A DNA stretch of 64,000 nucleotides from Chitinophaga sancti (GCF_034087045.1 NZ_CP139247.1:1302001-1366000); one strand, 5' to 3'. Shown: positions 25,746 through 35,537, counted from the stretch's first letter. Notes: generated by a model not told the origin, from the sequence alone. Translations and numbers: made by a program.

Positions 25746-26177
25746 ATGAAGAAGCTATTGTATCTATTGGCTGCTGTTGCATTCTTCGCCTGTAACGAGA
25801 CGCCAAAGCAGGAGGAAAAGAAGGACTCGCTGAAGGAAGGTGTGGAAAAAATTGGACAAGATGTTAAGTCCGCTGCCGGCGCTGCTGGGGATTACCTGGA
25901 TGAAGAGCGGCAGAAGCTGAGAGGAGACCTGGAAGAGCGAAAAAATGATATTGATAAAAAAATGGACCAGCTAAAGAGTGACGGATCCGCCAGAAGTAAA
26001 GAAGCCCGCCGTAAACTGGGTTTACTGAGAGACCAGATTAATGGGAAACTGGATGAACTGAAAAACGGTACTGCTGCCGGTTGGGATAGTACCCGTACCG
26101 ATATCGATACTGCCTTAAAGCGCTCCGACAGGGAATGGACGAACTTCAAACAGGATTTCAAAGATTTATTCCAGTAA
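25746..26177 (+). CDS. Coiled-coil / amphipathic-helix lipoprotein
   Basis: About 143 residues from the ATG at 25746 (MKKLLYLLAAVAFFACNE, lipobox Cys16); the frame runs further upstream but without a signal. The mature part is almost wholly charged helix with many Lys, Glu and Asp (EERQKLRGDLEERKNDIDKKMDQ), as in apolipoprotein-like or YtxH/sll1863-like stress proteins. It probably lies on the periplasmic face of a membrane. Function unknown. It is followed after 76 bp by rnhB. Confidence 0.7.
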   Translation: MKKLLYLLAAVAFFACNETPKQEEKKDSLKEGVEKIGQDVKSAAGAAGDYLDEERQKLRGDLEERKNDIDKKMDQLKSDGSARSKEARRKLGLLRDQINGKLDELKNGTAAGWDSTRTDIDTALKRSDREWTNFKQDFKDLFQ

Positions 26178-26253
26178 GAATTTAGATGTTTGCCGGGTAC
26201 CGGAACATGGCTAAAATCCCTAACTTTACCGGGCAACAATCAAAAGAAACGCC

Positions 26254-26865
26254 TTGTTACGTTCATACCATCAGAAAGAAATAGCATTTGAAGCCGGCTG
26301 TGACGAAGCTGGCAGAGGGTGTCTGGCAGGGCCGGTTTTTGCGGCGGCAGTCATTCTGCCAGTAAAATTCCGCCACAAACTGCTCAACGATTCCAAACAG
26401 CTGAAAGTTGCTGACAGAGAATACCTGCGCGGGGTAATCGAGGAAAAGGCACTCTTCTATTCGGTAGCAAGCGTAGATAATGAGGAGATTGACAAAATCA
26501 ACATATTACAGGCTTCATTCAGGGCCATGCACTTAGCATTGGAAAAGTTGCAGCAACAACCCGGATACATCCTGGTAGATGGCAACCGTTTCAAACCCTA
26601 TGGAAATGTCCCCCATGCCTGCATTATCAAAGGAGATGGTATTTATGCTTCAATAGCAGCAGCATCTATATTGGCCAAGACTTACAGGGATGAATATATG
26701 ATGAAGCTGCACGAACAGTTTCCACATTTCGGCTGGCTTGAAAACAAAGGTTATCCTACAATTCAGCACCGGAATGCCATCAGAGAACATGGAGATACTC
26801 CCTTTCACAGAAAGTCTTTCCGGTTACTACCGGATGAACAGCTTTCGCTGGACTTTGGAGGGTGA
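26254..26865 (+). CDS. rnhB: Ribonuclease HII
   Basis: A 203-residue enzyme that nicks RNA-DNA hybrids and removes misincorporated ribonucleotides. Active-site motifs: DEAGRG (Asp and Glu, about residues 17-22), ILVDGNRF (Asp) and [11 protein letters not shown] (Asp); the [12 protein letters not shown] strand follows the first motif. The start appears to be TTG at 26254, giving [22 protein letters not shown], close to the usual N-terminus. No ATG is available before the catalytic motif. Confidence 0.95.
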   Translation: MLRSYHQKEIAFEAGCDEAGRGCLAGPVFAAAVILPVKFRHKLLNDSKQLKVADREYLRGVIEEKALFYSVASVDNEEIDKINILQASFRAMHLALEKLQQQPGYILVDGNRFKPYGNVPHACIIKGDGIYASIAAASILAKTYRDEYMMKLHEQFPHFGWLENKGYPTIQHRNAIREHGDTPFHRKSFRLLPDEQLSLDFGG

Positions 26866-26901
26866 GAGACTATAGACCAGATTAGTAAACACTATTGTTA
26901 T

Positions 26902-26909
26902 TATTTTTG
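26902..26909 (+). promoter_or_regulatory. -7 promoter box of rpoN
   Basis: TATTTTTG, a full match to TAnnTTTG, 21 bp before the rpoN ATG, in the 64-bp gap after rnhB. Confidence 0.5.
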
Positions 26910-26929
26910 CCCTTGGATAGGATCAGACT

Positions 26930-28426
26930 ATGTTAAAGCAGACACAACAGCAGAAGCTATTACAGAAATTGTCGCCTCAGCAGATTCAGCTTATGAAACT
27001 GTTGCAGGTCCCTACTGCCGTACTTGAAGAAAGAATCAAGGAGGAGCTGGAGGAGAACCCTGCTCTTGAATATGGAGAAGAGGCACATGAAGAGGAATTT
27101 AAGGATCCGCAGGATGAGTTTTCAGGTAACGAAGAAGGAGAGGGTGACGACGAGTTTGAACCAGATGGAAGTGAGAACGAGTATGATAATATTGACATTT
27201 CCGAGTATGTAAGCGAAGGTGATGATGATATAGCAGACTATAAACTGCGCGATGATAACTACCCCGATCAGGATGAGAACAAAACCATCCCGGTGCGGGT
27301 AGAGACGTCTTTCCACGAGCACCTGCTTGAACAATTGGGCATGCTGGAGCTGGATGAGAGGAAAAACGCCATTGCTGAGCAGATCATTGGTAGTATTGAC
27401 GACGACGGATACCTGCGCAGGGAAGTGAGTGCCATTGTGGACGACCTTTCCTTTTCACAGAACGTAAGTACAGATGAGGAAGAGATCAGGGATCTGATCA
27501 AAAAGATACAGGATTTCGATCCGCCTGGTATCTGTGCCACCGATTTGAAAGAGTGCCTATTGCTGCAGTTGAAACGCAAGCCACAGGATGATGAGGGAGT
27601 GGCAGGCGCCTACATGATCCTGGAAAACTACTTTGACGAGTTTACCAAGAAACATTACGAGAAGATCCAGAAGGGGCTGAATATGAGTGATGAAGGTCTG
27701 AAGGAAGCCATTGGCCAGATCATCCGTCTTACACCAAAGCCGGGTGGTAACTATGCTACGCTGAACAAGGCGGAAAGCTATGTGGTACCAGACTTCTTTA
27801 TCCTGAACAACAATGGTAAACTGGAGCTGACGCTGAACTCAAAGAATGCACCTGATCTGCGTATTTCAGAAGGCTACCGCGACATGCTGAAAGAGTATGA
27901 CCGTGGTGATAAAAAAGACAAGCGTCAGAAAGAGGCTGTACTTTTTATCAAGCAGAAGATTGATGCCGCCAAGTGGTTCATAGACGCTATTAAGCAAAGG
28001 CAGCATACGCTGTTGTCTACCATGGAATCCATCATGGGATACCAGAGAGAGTTTTTCCTGACAGGAGATGAAACTACCATGCGCCCGATGATCCTGAAAG
28101 ATATTGCGGACATCACCCAGCTGGATATTTCTACTGTGAGTCGTGTGGCCAACAGTAAGTATGTGCAGACGGAGTTTGGTACCTTCAAACTGAAATTTTT
28201 CTTTAGCGAATCATTATCGACAGATAGTGGGGAAGAGGTATCTACCCGTGAGGTAAAGAAGATACTGTCTGACCTTATAGAGGGAGAGAACAAGCGGAAA
28301 CCGCTGAGCGACGAAAACCTGACGAAGATGCTGCAGGACAAGGGATATAATATTGCCCGCCGTACGGTAGCAAAGTACCGTGAGCAGCTGAATATTCCGG
28401 TAGCAAGGCTGAGGAAGGAATTATAA
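26930..28426 (+). CDS. rpoN: RNA polymerase sigma-54 factor
   Basis: A 498-residue sigma-54, which needs an AAA+ activator and reads -24/-12 promoters. Region I is the Gln/Leu-rich N-terminus (MLKQTQQQKLLQKLSPQQIQ, LMKLLQVP). Region II (about 45-110) is very acidic. The core-binding region, the ERKNAIAEQIIGSIDDDGYL block, the HTH (DITQLDISTVSRVANSKYV) and the C-terminal RpoN box ARRTVAKYREQL (about residue 476) are all present. No enhancer-binding activator gene is in this window, and I saw no convincing -24/-12 promoter here. Confidence 0.97.
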   Translation: MLKQTQQQKLLQKLSPQQIQLMKLLQVPTAVLEERIKEELEENPALEYGEEAHEEEFKDPQDEFSGNEEGEGDDEFEPDGSENEYDNIDISEYVSEGDDDIADYKLRDDNYPDQDENKTIPVRVETSFHEHLLEQLGMLELDERKNAIAEQIIGSIDDDGYLRREVSAIVDDLSFSQNVSTDEEEIRDLIKKIQDFDPPGICATDLKECLLLQLKRKPQDDEGVAGAYMILENYFDEFTKKHYEKIQKGLNMSDEGLKEAIGQIIRLTPKPGGNYATLNKAESYVVPDFFILNNNGKLELTLNSKNAPDLRISEGYRDMLKEYDRGDKKDKRQKEAVLFIKQKIDAAKWFIDAIKQRQHTLLSTMESIMGYQREFFLTGDETTMRPMILKDIADITQLDISTVSRVANSKYVQTEFGTFKLKFFFSESLSTDSGEEVSTREVKKILSDLIEGENKRKPLSDENLTKMLQDKGYNIARRTVAKYREQLNIPVARLRKEL

Positions 28427-28465
28427 TAGGGTCGCTGTACAGCCCGAAATGTACACATGATTTAA

Positions 28466-29158
28466 ATGGAACAAGCAACTATACACGCAACAGATAACCG
28501 GCCTGAACGAGCATCTGATTTTAGTCCCGTGCTTCGCGGGATCTCAATGTTTATTTCTTATCTGCTGCATCCTCTTTTTATACCGCTGCTGGTGACCTGG
28601 CTGGTGGTGCATGCACTGCCGGAGTACTTTGTGACCTTCAAGCAGATCAGTTTCCGGTTTGCTTACGATACCCTGTACTTCAGGGTCATCGCGATCAGTA
28701 TCTTTTTTCCTGCACTGACTGTAGGGCTTTCCAAGGCGCTGAACTTTATAGATAGTTTGCACCTGCGTACCCAAAAGGATCGTATCATACCATATATTGC
28801 CTGCACGATTTACTACTTCTGGGCATTTTATGCTTTTAAAAAGCAGGGGGTAGCACCACCGTTCTTCAATGTCTTCTTTTTAGGGGTGTTTCTTGCGGTG
28901 AGCCTGGCCATGGTGCTCAATACGAGAATAAAAGTGAGCATGCATACGGTAGGCTGGGGCGGCGTGATCGGGTTTGTCCTGATCGTGATGTTCAGTTTGC
29001 AGTTGAATGTAAGCGGCGTATTGATACTGGCCTTGTTCCTTTCGGCTATTGTTGCAACTGCACGCCTTATATTGAATGCCCATGAACCAGTGGAGATTTA
29101 CGCTGGTTTCCTGGTGGGTATACTGGCACAACTGATCGCATATGTCATAGTAGGATAA
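28466..29158 (+). CDS. Divergent PAP2-like membrane protein
   Basis: A 230-residue protein with about six membrane helices. No strong family call, but a degenerate PAP2 (type 2 phosphatidic acid phosphatase) pattern is visible: KDRIIPY (C1-like), VSMHTVGWGG (C2-like, PSGH reduced to VSMH) and ARLILNAHEPVEIYAG (C3-like R-x5-H-x3-acid, with Glu in place of Asp). It could act on a lipid phosphate, or be a non-catalytic relative. It lies 39 bp after rpoN and is probably co-transcribed with it. Confidence 0.65.
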   Translation: MEQATIHATDNRPERASDFSPVLRGISMFISYLLHPLFIPLLVTWLVVHALPEYFVTFKQISFRFAYDTLYFRVIAISIFFPALTVGLSKALNFIDSLHLRTQKDRIIPYIACTIYYFWAFYAFKKQGVAPPFFNVFFLGVFLAVSLAMVLNTRIKVSMHTVGWGGVIGFVLIVMFSLQLNVSGVLILALFLSAIVATARLILNAHEPVEIYAGFLVGILAQLIAYVIVG

Positions 29159-29296
29159 GAGAAATTTTACCCTTTTTTTTCAGTTATTTTCTGGCTGCGC
29201 AAATTCAGTGCGCGAGCGCATCTCATCTTTGTAGTGTTATTTGATAATTGACATCTGCGTCTGTTGTGAGTTAACCCCTCATTTTATTTTGCTAGC

Positions 29297-29363
29297 TAAT
29301 TTAGCAAAGCTTGTAAAATGCTAAAAATTTTAGGAAAATAGAAAATTATATAATAATTTAGCA
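29297..29363 (+). promoter_or_regulatory. Repeated TAATTTAGCA elements upstream of recA
   Basis: The 10-mer TAATTTAGCA occurs at 29297-29306 and again at 29354-29363, and TGCTAAA (29319-29325) is an inverted copy of its last seven bases. They lie 30-100 bp before the recA ATG in an AT-rich leader. They could be binding sites for a regulator of recA. The second copy also overlaps a near -7 box (TAATTTAG). Confidence 0.4.
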
Positions 29364-29393
29364 CACCATTAATTTGTAAAAAATCTTACTAAT

Positions 29394-30404
29394 ATGTCTA
29401 CAGCAAATACAGATAAACTGAAGGCCCTGCGCCTTACAATGGACAAGATCGAGAAGGATTTTGGAAAGGGATCCGTGATGATGATGGGAGAGAAGGGAGT
29501 TGTTCCTATGGAGGTTATCTCTACTGGTTCGCTGGGACTTGACATTGCGTTAGGTATTGGGGGGCTCCCCAAAGGAAGGATCATAGAAATTTACGGTCCT
29601 GAATCATCTGGTAAAACGACAGTAGCTATACATACTATTGCAGAAGCCCAGAAAAAGGGTGGTATCTGTGCAATTATCGATGCGGAACATGCATTTGACA
29701 GTTCTTATGCCCAGCGCCTGGGTGTGGATGTGGATGCACTGCTGATCTCTCAGCCAGACCATGGTGAGCAGGCATTGGAAATTGCTGACCGGCTGATCCT
29801 CTCCGGAGCGGTAGACGTGGTGGTGATTGACTCCGTAGCTGCCCTGGTACCAAAGGGTGAACTGGAAGGTGAGATGGGTGAAAGTAAGATGGGTTTACAG
29901 GCACGTTTGATGTCTCAGGCGCTGCGTAAACTGACTGCTACCATTTCAAAAACTAATTGCTGCTGCATATTTATTAACCAGCTGCGTGAAAAGATCGGGG
30001 TGATGTTTGGAAACCCGGAAACCACAACGGGTGGTAATGCGCTCAAGTTCTATGCCTCCGTACGTCTGGATATTCGCCGTATGACCCAGATTAAAGATGG
30101 AGATGAGGCTGTAGGTAACCGCGTGAAAGTAAAAGTGGTTAAAAACAAAGTTGCACCTCCCTTCCGCCAGGCTGAGTTCGATATTATCTTCGGAATGGGT
30201 ATTTCCAAAGTAGGAGAGCTTATCGATATGGGTGTTGAATATGGCATTATCCAGAAAAGCGGCAGCTGGTTCAGTTATGAATCCAACAAGCTGGGCCAGG
30301 GCCGCGATGCCGTGAAGCAATTGCTGGCAGATAATCCTGAAGTAGCTGTTGAAATTGAGGGAAAGATCAAGGCGAAATTAGCTGAGCAGGCTGCACAGGC
30401 TTAA
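29394..30404 (+). CDS. recA: Recombinase RecA
   Basis: A 336-residue RecA, the ATP-dependent strand-exchange protein and SOS co-protease. Walker [10 protein letters not shown] (about residue 68), Walker [11 protein letters not shown], the L1 loop ([22 protein letters not shown], in part), the L2 loop with [16 protein letters not shown], and the C-terminal acidic/helical end are all normal. The final residues are Ala-rich (EQAAQA). Monocistronic, with a strong terminator. Confidence 0.98.
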   Translation: MSTANTDKLKALRLTMDKIEKDFGKGSVMMMGEKGVVPMEVISTGSLGLDIALGIGGLPKGRIIEIYGPESSGKTTVAIHTIAEAQKKGGICAIIDAEHAFDSSYAQRLGVDVDALLISQPDHGEQALEIADRLILSGAVDVVVIDSVAALVPKGELEGEMGESKMGLQARLMSQALRKLTATISKTNCCCIFINQLREKIGVMFGNPETTTGGNALKFYASVRLDIRRMTQIKDGDEAVGNRVKVKVVKNKVAPPFRQAEFDIIFGMGISKVGELIDMGVEYGIIQKSGSWFSYESNKLGQGRDAVKQLLADNPEVAVEIEGKIKAKLAEQAAQA

Positions 30405-30478
30405 TTAAGAGTTGTTTTAGTTTTAGATATATTAAAGCTTAGAAATAAGCATTGGGTTAGTTAGTATTAACGTAATGT

Positions 30479-30508
30479 CCCTGCCTTTTTCAAGGCGGGG
30501 ATTTTTTT
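30479..30508 (+). terminator. recA terminator
   Basis: A 9-bp stem with one G-U pair (CCCTGCCTT with AAGGCGGGG), then ATTTTTTTG, 74 bp after the recA stop. Confidence 0.85.
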
Positions 30509-30545
30509 GTGTCATAGCTTAAATATTTGTGTCATAGCGTAAATA
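30506..30545. repeat. Two tandem 20-bp direct repeats
   Basis: TTTGTGTCATAGCTTAAATA (30506-30525) is followed at once by the same 20 bases with one change (T to G at position 14), 30526-30545. They sit between the recA terminator and the terminator of the M28 peptidase gene. No function is evident. Confidence 0.8.
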
Positions 30546-30547
30546 AA

Positions 30548-30577
30548 AAACGCTTCCACCGTGGGGTAGAAGCGTTT
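30548..30577 (-). terminator. Terminator of the M28 peptidase gene
   Basis: A 9-bp stem (AAACGCTTC with GAAGCGTTT), flanked by A-runs that read as T-runs on the minus strand. Confidence 0.75.
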
Positions 30578-30598
30578 ATATAAAAGAGCTGAATCAGA

Positions 30599-31579
30599 TT
30601 AGAATTCAAATGGTCGTTTGTAGATCACTTCCAGGAGTGTTTGTCCTACTACCTGCAAGGTTCTTTTGTCAATCACCTGCATGTCATCATTGGTTGTATG
30701 CCAGTGTGGAGCGAAGTTACCATTTGCCTGCATCGCGATGACATCAAATGTAGGGATCATGGCGATGGTATTGATGTACACATGGTCATCTGTGATAGTA
30801 GCGCCAGTGTTCTCATAGCGGAAGTAATCAGAATATCCAAGTCCGTTCGCCACATCCCAGAATGCCTTCATCGGGCCATAAGCATATTGTTGTGACCCAC
30901 CTTCCATATAGAACTGAGAACCGCGGCCACCCACCATATCCAGCAGGATACCATAGTTTGCTTTATAACCTTTAACATGCGGGTTTCTGGCCCAATATTG
31001 TGTACCCAGGCAATAGCTGTTTTCATCTTCACTTACACCACTGTCTTCTACATCTTCCAGCAGAATATCGATACCCGCAGCTGGATGTTGTGCATGCAAT
31101 TGACGCGCTACTTCCAGTAGCACACCTACACCACTTGCACCATCGTCTGCACCATCAAACTGTTTGGTTTTATCAAACGCATCCTGGTCCGCATGGGGTC
31201 TGGTATCCCAGTGTGTGAGCAACAGGATACGCTGTGCAGCACCAGGATTGAAGGTCGCAATCACATTGATACAGGGAACAGATTTACCACCGGGGATGGT
31301 TACGTTGGTACGCTGAATGTAAAGTGTATCGGCCAGTGGTTTGAACTGAGAGATGATCCAGTCCGCACAGGCAGTCTGTGCCGGAGTAGCGGGAATACGC
31401 GGACCAAAGGTGACCTGTTTGGCAGTATATGCGTATGCACTATCTGCATTGAATACAGGAACATTCACATTGGACTGCTTTGTAGTGGTCGTCTCAGTAG
31501 TATCGGCTGGTTTAGTACCCGAATGACAGGCAGCAGCACAAATAGCTACTCCTGTTAAAATGCCAATCAATTTACGCAT
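30599..31579 (-). CDS. M28 family metallopeptidase / glutaminyl cyclase-like lipoprotein
   Basis: About 326 residues from the ATG at 31579: MRKLIGILTGVAICAAACHS is a lipoprotein signal. After a Thr-rich linker comes an M28 zinc domain: first metal ligands in LLTHWDTRPHAD, the bridging Asp in FDGADDGASGVGVLLE, Glu in LLEDVEDSG, Asp in LLDMVGGRG and the late His in TDDHVYIN. The closeness of HWDTR, NGLGYSDYF and the PHWHTTNDD region to glutaminyl-peptide cyclotransferases suggests N-terminal pyroglutamate formation rather than proteolysis, but aminopeptidase activity cannot be ruled out. Lies 23 bp downstream of cysS, so it may share its transcript. Confidence 0.88.
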   Translation of the reverse strand: MRKLIGILTGVAICAAACHSGTKPADTTETTTTKQSNVNVPVFNADSAYAYTAKQVTFGPRIPATPAQTACADWIISQFKPLADTLYIQRTNVTIPGGKSVPCINVIATFNPGAAQRILLLTHWDTRPHADQDAFDKTKQFDGADDGASGVGVLLEVARQLHAQHPAAGIDILLEDVEDSGVSEDENSYCLGTQYWARNPHVKGYKANYGILLDMVGGRGSQFYMEGGSQQYAYGPMKAFWDVANGLGYSDYFRYENTGATITDDHVYINTIAMIPTFDVIAMQANGNFAPHWHTTNDDMQVIDKRTLQVVGQTLLEVIYKRPFEF

Positions 31580-31606
31580 ATGAAACAAGAACATTTTATG
31601 ATCGTC

Positions 31607-33103
31607 TTACTGGATAGTATAGCTTACGCTACCATCCTTTTCATCTTTTAACTGAATACCGGCTGCCAGCAGCTGGTTACGAATCCTGTCTGAAGTAGCA
31701 TAGTCTTTACGGGTCTTTGCTTCTTTACGCATCTCAATAATCAGTTGCATCACTCCATCCAGTGTATTGTTGTCAGAAGCCAGGTTTTCCGGCTCCAGTG
31801 CGAGGATGTCGATCAGCCAGATTTTCCAGGTCTTTTTGATTAGCTGGAAAGTATCTTCACTGATTTCATGCATTTTGATCTGTCCTCCTTTCAGGGAGTT
31901 GATCACAGGCGTTATTTCGAACAGGTTGGCCAATACTTTGGCGGTGTTGATATCATCGTTCATGAAGTCCTGGCATTCTTCGCACCAGGTACGTACCTGC
32001 TTATCCAGCTCTTCGTTCAGTTCACCACCTGTGTTGGCGTACCCGAGTTTCTGCAGTACTTCATAGGCACTCCAAAGGCGTTGTAAGCCTTTTTCGGCAG
32101 CCTGCAGTGCTTCGTTGGAGAAGTCGAGCGTGCTACGGTAGTGTGTTTGTAATATGAAGAAGCGAACAGTCATTGGGCTGTACGGTTTTTCCAGCTGATA
32201 GTTATCGCCAGTAAACAGTTCAGTGAGGCGGATAGTATTGTTATACGCCTTACCCATTTTACGACCATCTATGGTGATCATGTTGTTGTGCATCCAGTAG
32301 CGGGCCATCATTTCACCGTGTGCAATTTCGCTCTGTGCAATTTCACACTCGTGGTGAGGGAACTGCAGGTCCATACCACCGCCGTGGATGTCGAACTGTG
32401 TGCCCAGGTACTTGCTGCTCATAGCAGAGCATTCAATATGCCAGCCAGGGAAACCTTCTCCCCATGGGCTGGGCCAGCGCATCAGGTGCTCAGGAGGTGC
32501 ATTCTTCCACAGGGCAAAGTCTACTTTGTTACGCTTTTCATCCTGGTTTTCCAGCTCGCGGGTGGTTTCCAGCATGTCTTCCAGTACACGTCCACTGAGG
32601 ATACCGTAGTCGTGGGAAGCAGCATATTTTTTTACATCAAAATATACGGAGCCATTTACCTCGTAGGCATAGCCTTTTTCGATGATGGTTTTGATCATTT
32701 CGATCTGTTCGATGATATGACCGGTAGCCGTAGGTTCGATACTTGGCTCCAGTGTGTTGAACTCACGGAATGCCCAGTGGAACAGGTTTGTATATTTCTG
32801 GACCAGCTCCATAGGCTCCAGCTTTTCCAGCTGCGCTTTTTTGCTGATCTTATCTTCGGCTTCACGGCCTTCTTCCTCAAAGTGACCGGCATCGGTAATA
32901 TTCCTCACATAACGGACTTTGTAGCCAAGATGTTGCAGGTACCTGTATACCACGTCGAAGGTGATGTAAGGGCGGGCGTGTCCCAGGTGGGACTCTCCTG
33001 ATACGGTCGGACCACACACATACATACCAACATGACCAGGATACAATGGGGTAAATACTTCCTTTTGTCGCTTCAGCGAGTTGTAAACTTTAAGCTCAGA
33101 CAT
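31607..33103 (-). CDS. cysS: Cysteinyl-tRNA synthetase
   Basis: About 498 residues; charges tRNA-Cys. The HIGH motif reads HLGH ([15 protein letters not shown]) and the KMSKS loop reads KMGKA ([11 protein letters not shown]). Zinc ligands are the Cys of YVCGPTV, the Cys of IECSAM and the histidines of [13 protein letters not shown] chose MSELKVYN at 33103. The longer ATG at 33124 falls inside the -7 box (33122-33129), so that start would lie upstream of the transcript. Confidence 0.96.
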   Translation of the reverse strand: MSELKVYNSLKRQKEVFTPLYPGHVGMYVCGPTVSGESHLGHARPYITFDVVYRYLQHLGYKVRYVRNITDAGHFEEEGREAEDKISKKAQLEKLEPMELVQKYTNLFHWAFREFNTLEPSIEPTATGHIIEQIEMIKTIIEKGYAYEVNGSVYFDVKKYAASHDYGILSGRVLEDMLETTRELENQDEKRNKVDFALWKNAPPEHLMRWPSPWGEGFPGWHIECSAMSSKYLGTQFDIHGGGMDLQFPHHECEIAQSEIAHGEMMARYWMHNNMITIDGRKMGKAYNNTIRLTELFTGDNYQLEKPYSPMTVRFFILQTHYRSTLDFSNEALQAAEKGLQRLWSAYEVLQKLGYANTGGELNEELDKQVRTWCEECQDFMNDDINTAKVLANLFEITPVINSLKGGQIKMHEISEDTFQLIKKTWKIWLIDILALEPENLASDNNTLDGVMQLIIEMRKEAKTRKDYATSDRIRNQLLAAGIQLKDEKDGSVSYTIQ

Positions 33104-33121
33104 ATCGTTTAATTCGGATTG

Positions 33122-33129
33122 CAAAGATA
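33122..33129 (-). promoter_or_regulatory. -7 promoter box of cysS
   Basis: Reads TATCTTTG on the minus strand, a full match to TAnnTTTG, 19 bp before the chosen ATG. It decides against the longer start at 33124. Confidence 0.6.
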
Positions 33130-33178
33130 GTTATTGTTTCGTCAGGGAAATGACAGTCCCGGGTACCAGTCATCCAAA

Positions 33179-34300
33179 TTATTTTGCATGGGTCAGGGAC
33201 AAGTTGGCAATAACGGGATAATGATCGGAGAGGTCAGAATTTATTTTACGATAAGAGTTGATTGTGAATGACTTATCGCAGAAAATATAGTCAATCCGCA
33301 GGGTAGGGGCCAGTCCGGCAAAGGTGCGGCCTATGCCGCTGCCCTTTTGAAGGAAGGCGTCCTGTAGGGAACCACGGATGGTGAAATAGGTATAAGAGGC
33401 AGGTGTATCGTTGAAGTCTCCGCATACAATGGTGCGGTAGGGACTGGTTTTGATAAAATCTGCAACGACCCGGGTCTGGCGGGCACGTCCTACATAGGCG
33501 TCCTTCATTTTCTCAATAATGTTGCGGGTAGCTACCAGCCCACTGTCCTGCTGGTTTTTGATCTTCTGGATATTGTGGTAATCCCGCTGATCGAAACGAT
33601 AGGAGGCCAGGTGCATATTAATAATGCGGATGGTATCGCCACCTCTCACAATATCTGCGTAGATCAGGCTTTCGCTGCGTGGCCCAGTAGACATCTTGAT
33701 CTTGTCCGACTTGATGATCGGGAACCGGGAGTAGATAATGGAGCCCCAGTGCTGCATGCCTGCACGATTAAAGTCGCTGGAAAAGTAGCGGTAGGGCAGG
33801 TGCATTTCGTGTGAGATATCTTCCCGGTTATTGAAATCATTTTTCTTTTCTGAAGTATAGAAGTCCTGGAAGCATACCACATCCAGCTCCTGTTTTTTGA
33901 TCAGAGCAAACATGGCCTGCCTGGTATATTTACTGTCTTTTTCCCTGTATAATCCAAACTGGGCTACGTTGTAGCTCATCACACTGAGACCGTCAGGAGG
34001 GGCAGACAATTTTTTTTCTGCAGAAGGGAAGTTGAAGGCAATGAAAGCAGAGATAGACTTCCAGCCGATTACAATGGCCAGCAGAGAAAGCAGGCAGTAT
34101 TTATAATCGAAGATTAACCAGCAGATGAAGAAGAGGATTAATATCAGTAACAGTATTGGAAACAGCAGTGTAAAAAAGCTGATAGGCCACCACTGAACGG
34201 GAGATACAAAAGGGGCCAGGCATGCTACCAGAAAGAATAGCATGACAATGATATTGACCGTTAGAAAAAAACCTTTTGTAAATAACCGAAGAAATCTCAA
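33179..34300 (-). CDS. Membrane-anchored endonuclease/exonuclease/phosphatase family protein (copy 1)
   Basis: A 373-residue protein: about three N-terminal membrane helices (1-90), then an EEP domain (about 105-370) of the DNase I / sphingomyelinase / inositol-phosphatase superfamily. Visible motifs: MSYNVAQFG, VVCFQDFYTS (Gln for the usual Glu), INMHLASYRFD, VCGDFNDTPASYTY and the final SDHYPVIANL with the catalytic His. The start seems to be TTG at 34300, just after an AGGAG and an in-frame stop. A phospho-diester or phospholipid substrate outside the inner membrane is inferred. Tandem paralogue of the next gene. Confidence 0.88.
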   Translation of the reverse strand: MRFLRLFTKGFFLTVNIIVMLFFLVACLAPFVSPVQWWPISFFTLLFPILLLILILFFICWLIFDYKYCLLSLLAIVIGWKSISAFIAFNFPSAEKKLSAPPDGLSVMSYNVAQFGLYREKDSKYTRQAMFALIKKQELDVVCFQDFYTSEKKNDFNNREDISHEMHLPYRYFSSDFNRAGMQHWGSIIYSRFPIIKSDKIKMSTGPRSESLIYADIVRGGDTIRIINMHLASYRFDQRDYHNIQKIKNQQDSGLVATRNIIEKMKDAYVGRARQTRVVADFIKTSPYRTIVCGDFNDTPASYTYFTIRGSLQDAFLQKGSGIGRTFAGLAPTLRIDYIFCDKSFTINSYRKINSDLSDHYPVIANLSLTHAK

Positions 34301-34349
34301 CTCCTAATCGCTTTTTGCGAATAAAGATAATTGAAACGATCAAACTTTG

Positions 34350-35414
34350 TTATAGTGATAAGCTTGCCATTATTGGAAAATGTTCAAAACCCTTGTGGGG
34401 AAAGGAACTAAAGCCATTCACATGAAAAGGTGATTGTGTAAGTATATAGTCAATGCGCAGGGTAGGTGCGAGAAAAGAAAGTGTTCTGCCAATGCCCCAG
34501 CCCTGTTCCAGGAATGCGTCCTGCAGGTTTGGTGAAATCGTGTTGTATGTATAAGAGACGGGTACATCGTTGAAGTCGCCGCAAACGATGCCTGGATAAG
34601 GGCTTTCTTTAATGAGTGCCGCCAGTTGTTCTGCCTGTGCGGAACGCTTGCCGAAGGTGTTTTTCATCCTGGCAGCAAGGCCTTTGGCTTGAGATGTTTC
34701 ACCTTGTAATGCAGCGTAATCTTTATGCCGGAACATATAGGATTGCAGTTGTGCAGTAAAGATGCGGATAGTATGTTCATTTATCTTTATATCAGCTTGC
34801 AGAATGCTGCTACCGCTGCCTACATCACTGTGGCCGCAGGGAATGTGACAGGCTGAAACAATAGGGTATTTAGAAAATAATACGATACCGTATTGCCAGG
34901 TATTCCAGCGTGTTTTGTCGCAGGTGAAGTAGTGATAAGGGTAGTGCAGTTTTTCTTTGATGGCGTTCAGGTGATCTGTATGATCAGGGCCACTGTTTGT
35001 ATAGAATTCCTGCATGCAGAGAATGTCTGGTGTTGCTGATGCAAGGGTGGTATAAATAGATTGTTTGATAGCGGAGTCTTCAACATATTTTTTCAATCCC
35101 ATGCTGCTGCTGTTGAAGGTCATGAGAGTGAAGCTGCCACGTTGTGGAGTTGCTGCATGACCTGCGGGATGATGACCAAAGGTAACCAGCAATGCTCTGC
35201 AGGAGAGGAGGATGCCGGCCAGCGAAAGTCCCCAGTAGGGTTTCTTTCGTATCAGCCAATAGACCAGGTACACCAGGTTAATGAGGAATACGATAGGAAA
35301 GAATAGTCCGGCAAAGCCGCTCAGCCACCATTTACCGGGGTTGAGGTAAGGGAGCCAGCTGGAAAGGATCAGGGATAATGCGACGATACCCGTGGCGATG
35401 AAAGCTTTTGACAA
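34350..35414 (-). CDS. Membrane-anchored endonuclease/exonuclease/phosphatase family protein (copy 2)
   Basis: A 354-residue paralogue of the adjacent gene with the same layout: three N-terminal helices, then an EEP domain. Shared motifs include MTFNSSSMG, ILCMQEFYTNSG (here with the catalytic Glu), VCGDFNDVPVSYTYNTI, LQDAFLEQGWGIGRTL and LAPTLRIDYIL. The end reads HFPIMASL, with the final His kept but the preceding Asp replaced (FEHFP against SDHYP). It lies 49 bp upstream of copy 1 and is likely co-transcribed. Substrate unknown. Confidence 0.88.
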   Translation of the reverse strand: MSKAFIATGIVALSLILSSWLPYLNPGKWWLSGFAGLFFPIVFLINLVYLVYWLIRKKPYWGLSLAGILLSCRALLVTFGHHPAGHAATPQRGSFTLMTFNSSSMGLKKYVEDSAIKQSIYTTLASATPDILCMQEFYTNSGPDHTDHLNAIKEKLHYPYHYFTCDKTRWNTWQYGIVLFSKYPIVSACHIPCGHSDVGSGSSILQADIKINEHTIRIFTAQLQSYMFRHKDYAALQGETSQAKGLAARMKNTFGKRSAQAEQLAALIKESPYPGIVCGDFNDVPVSYTYNTISPNLQDAFLEQGWGIGRTLSFLAPTLRIDYILTQSPFHVNGFSSFPHKGFEHFPIMASLSL

Positions 35415-35537
35415 TGTACAGGGGTTTCTATAAAAATAACAAAATACTCTATAAAGTGAAAAGAGGTCATATCAAAAATATCGAACCTTTTAACAATCGT
35501 TGATACGATTACCTATCTCCATCAGGTTCCAAAATAG

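Noticed and set aside
26930..29393. Sigma-54 (-24/-12) promoters near rpoN
   Set aside because: Several TGGCAC strings occur in the window, but none is followed at the right distance by TTGC in an intergenic position.
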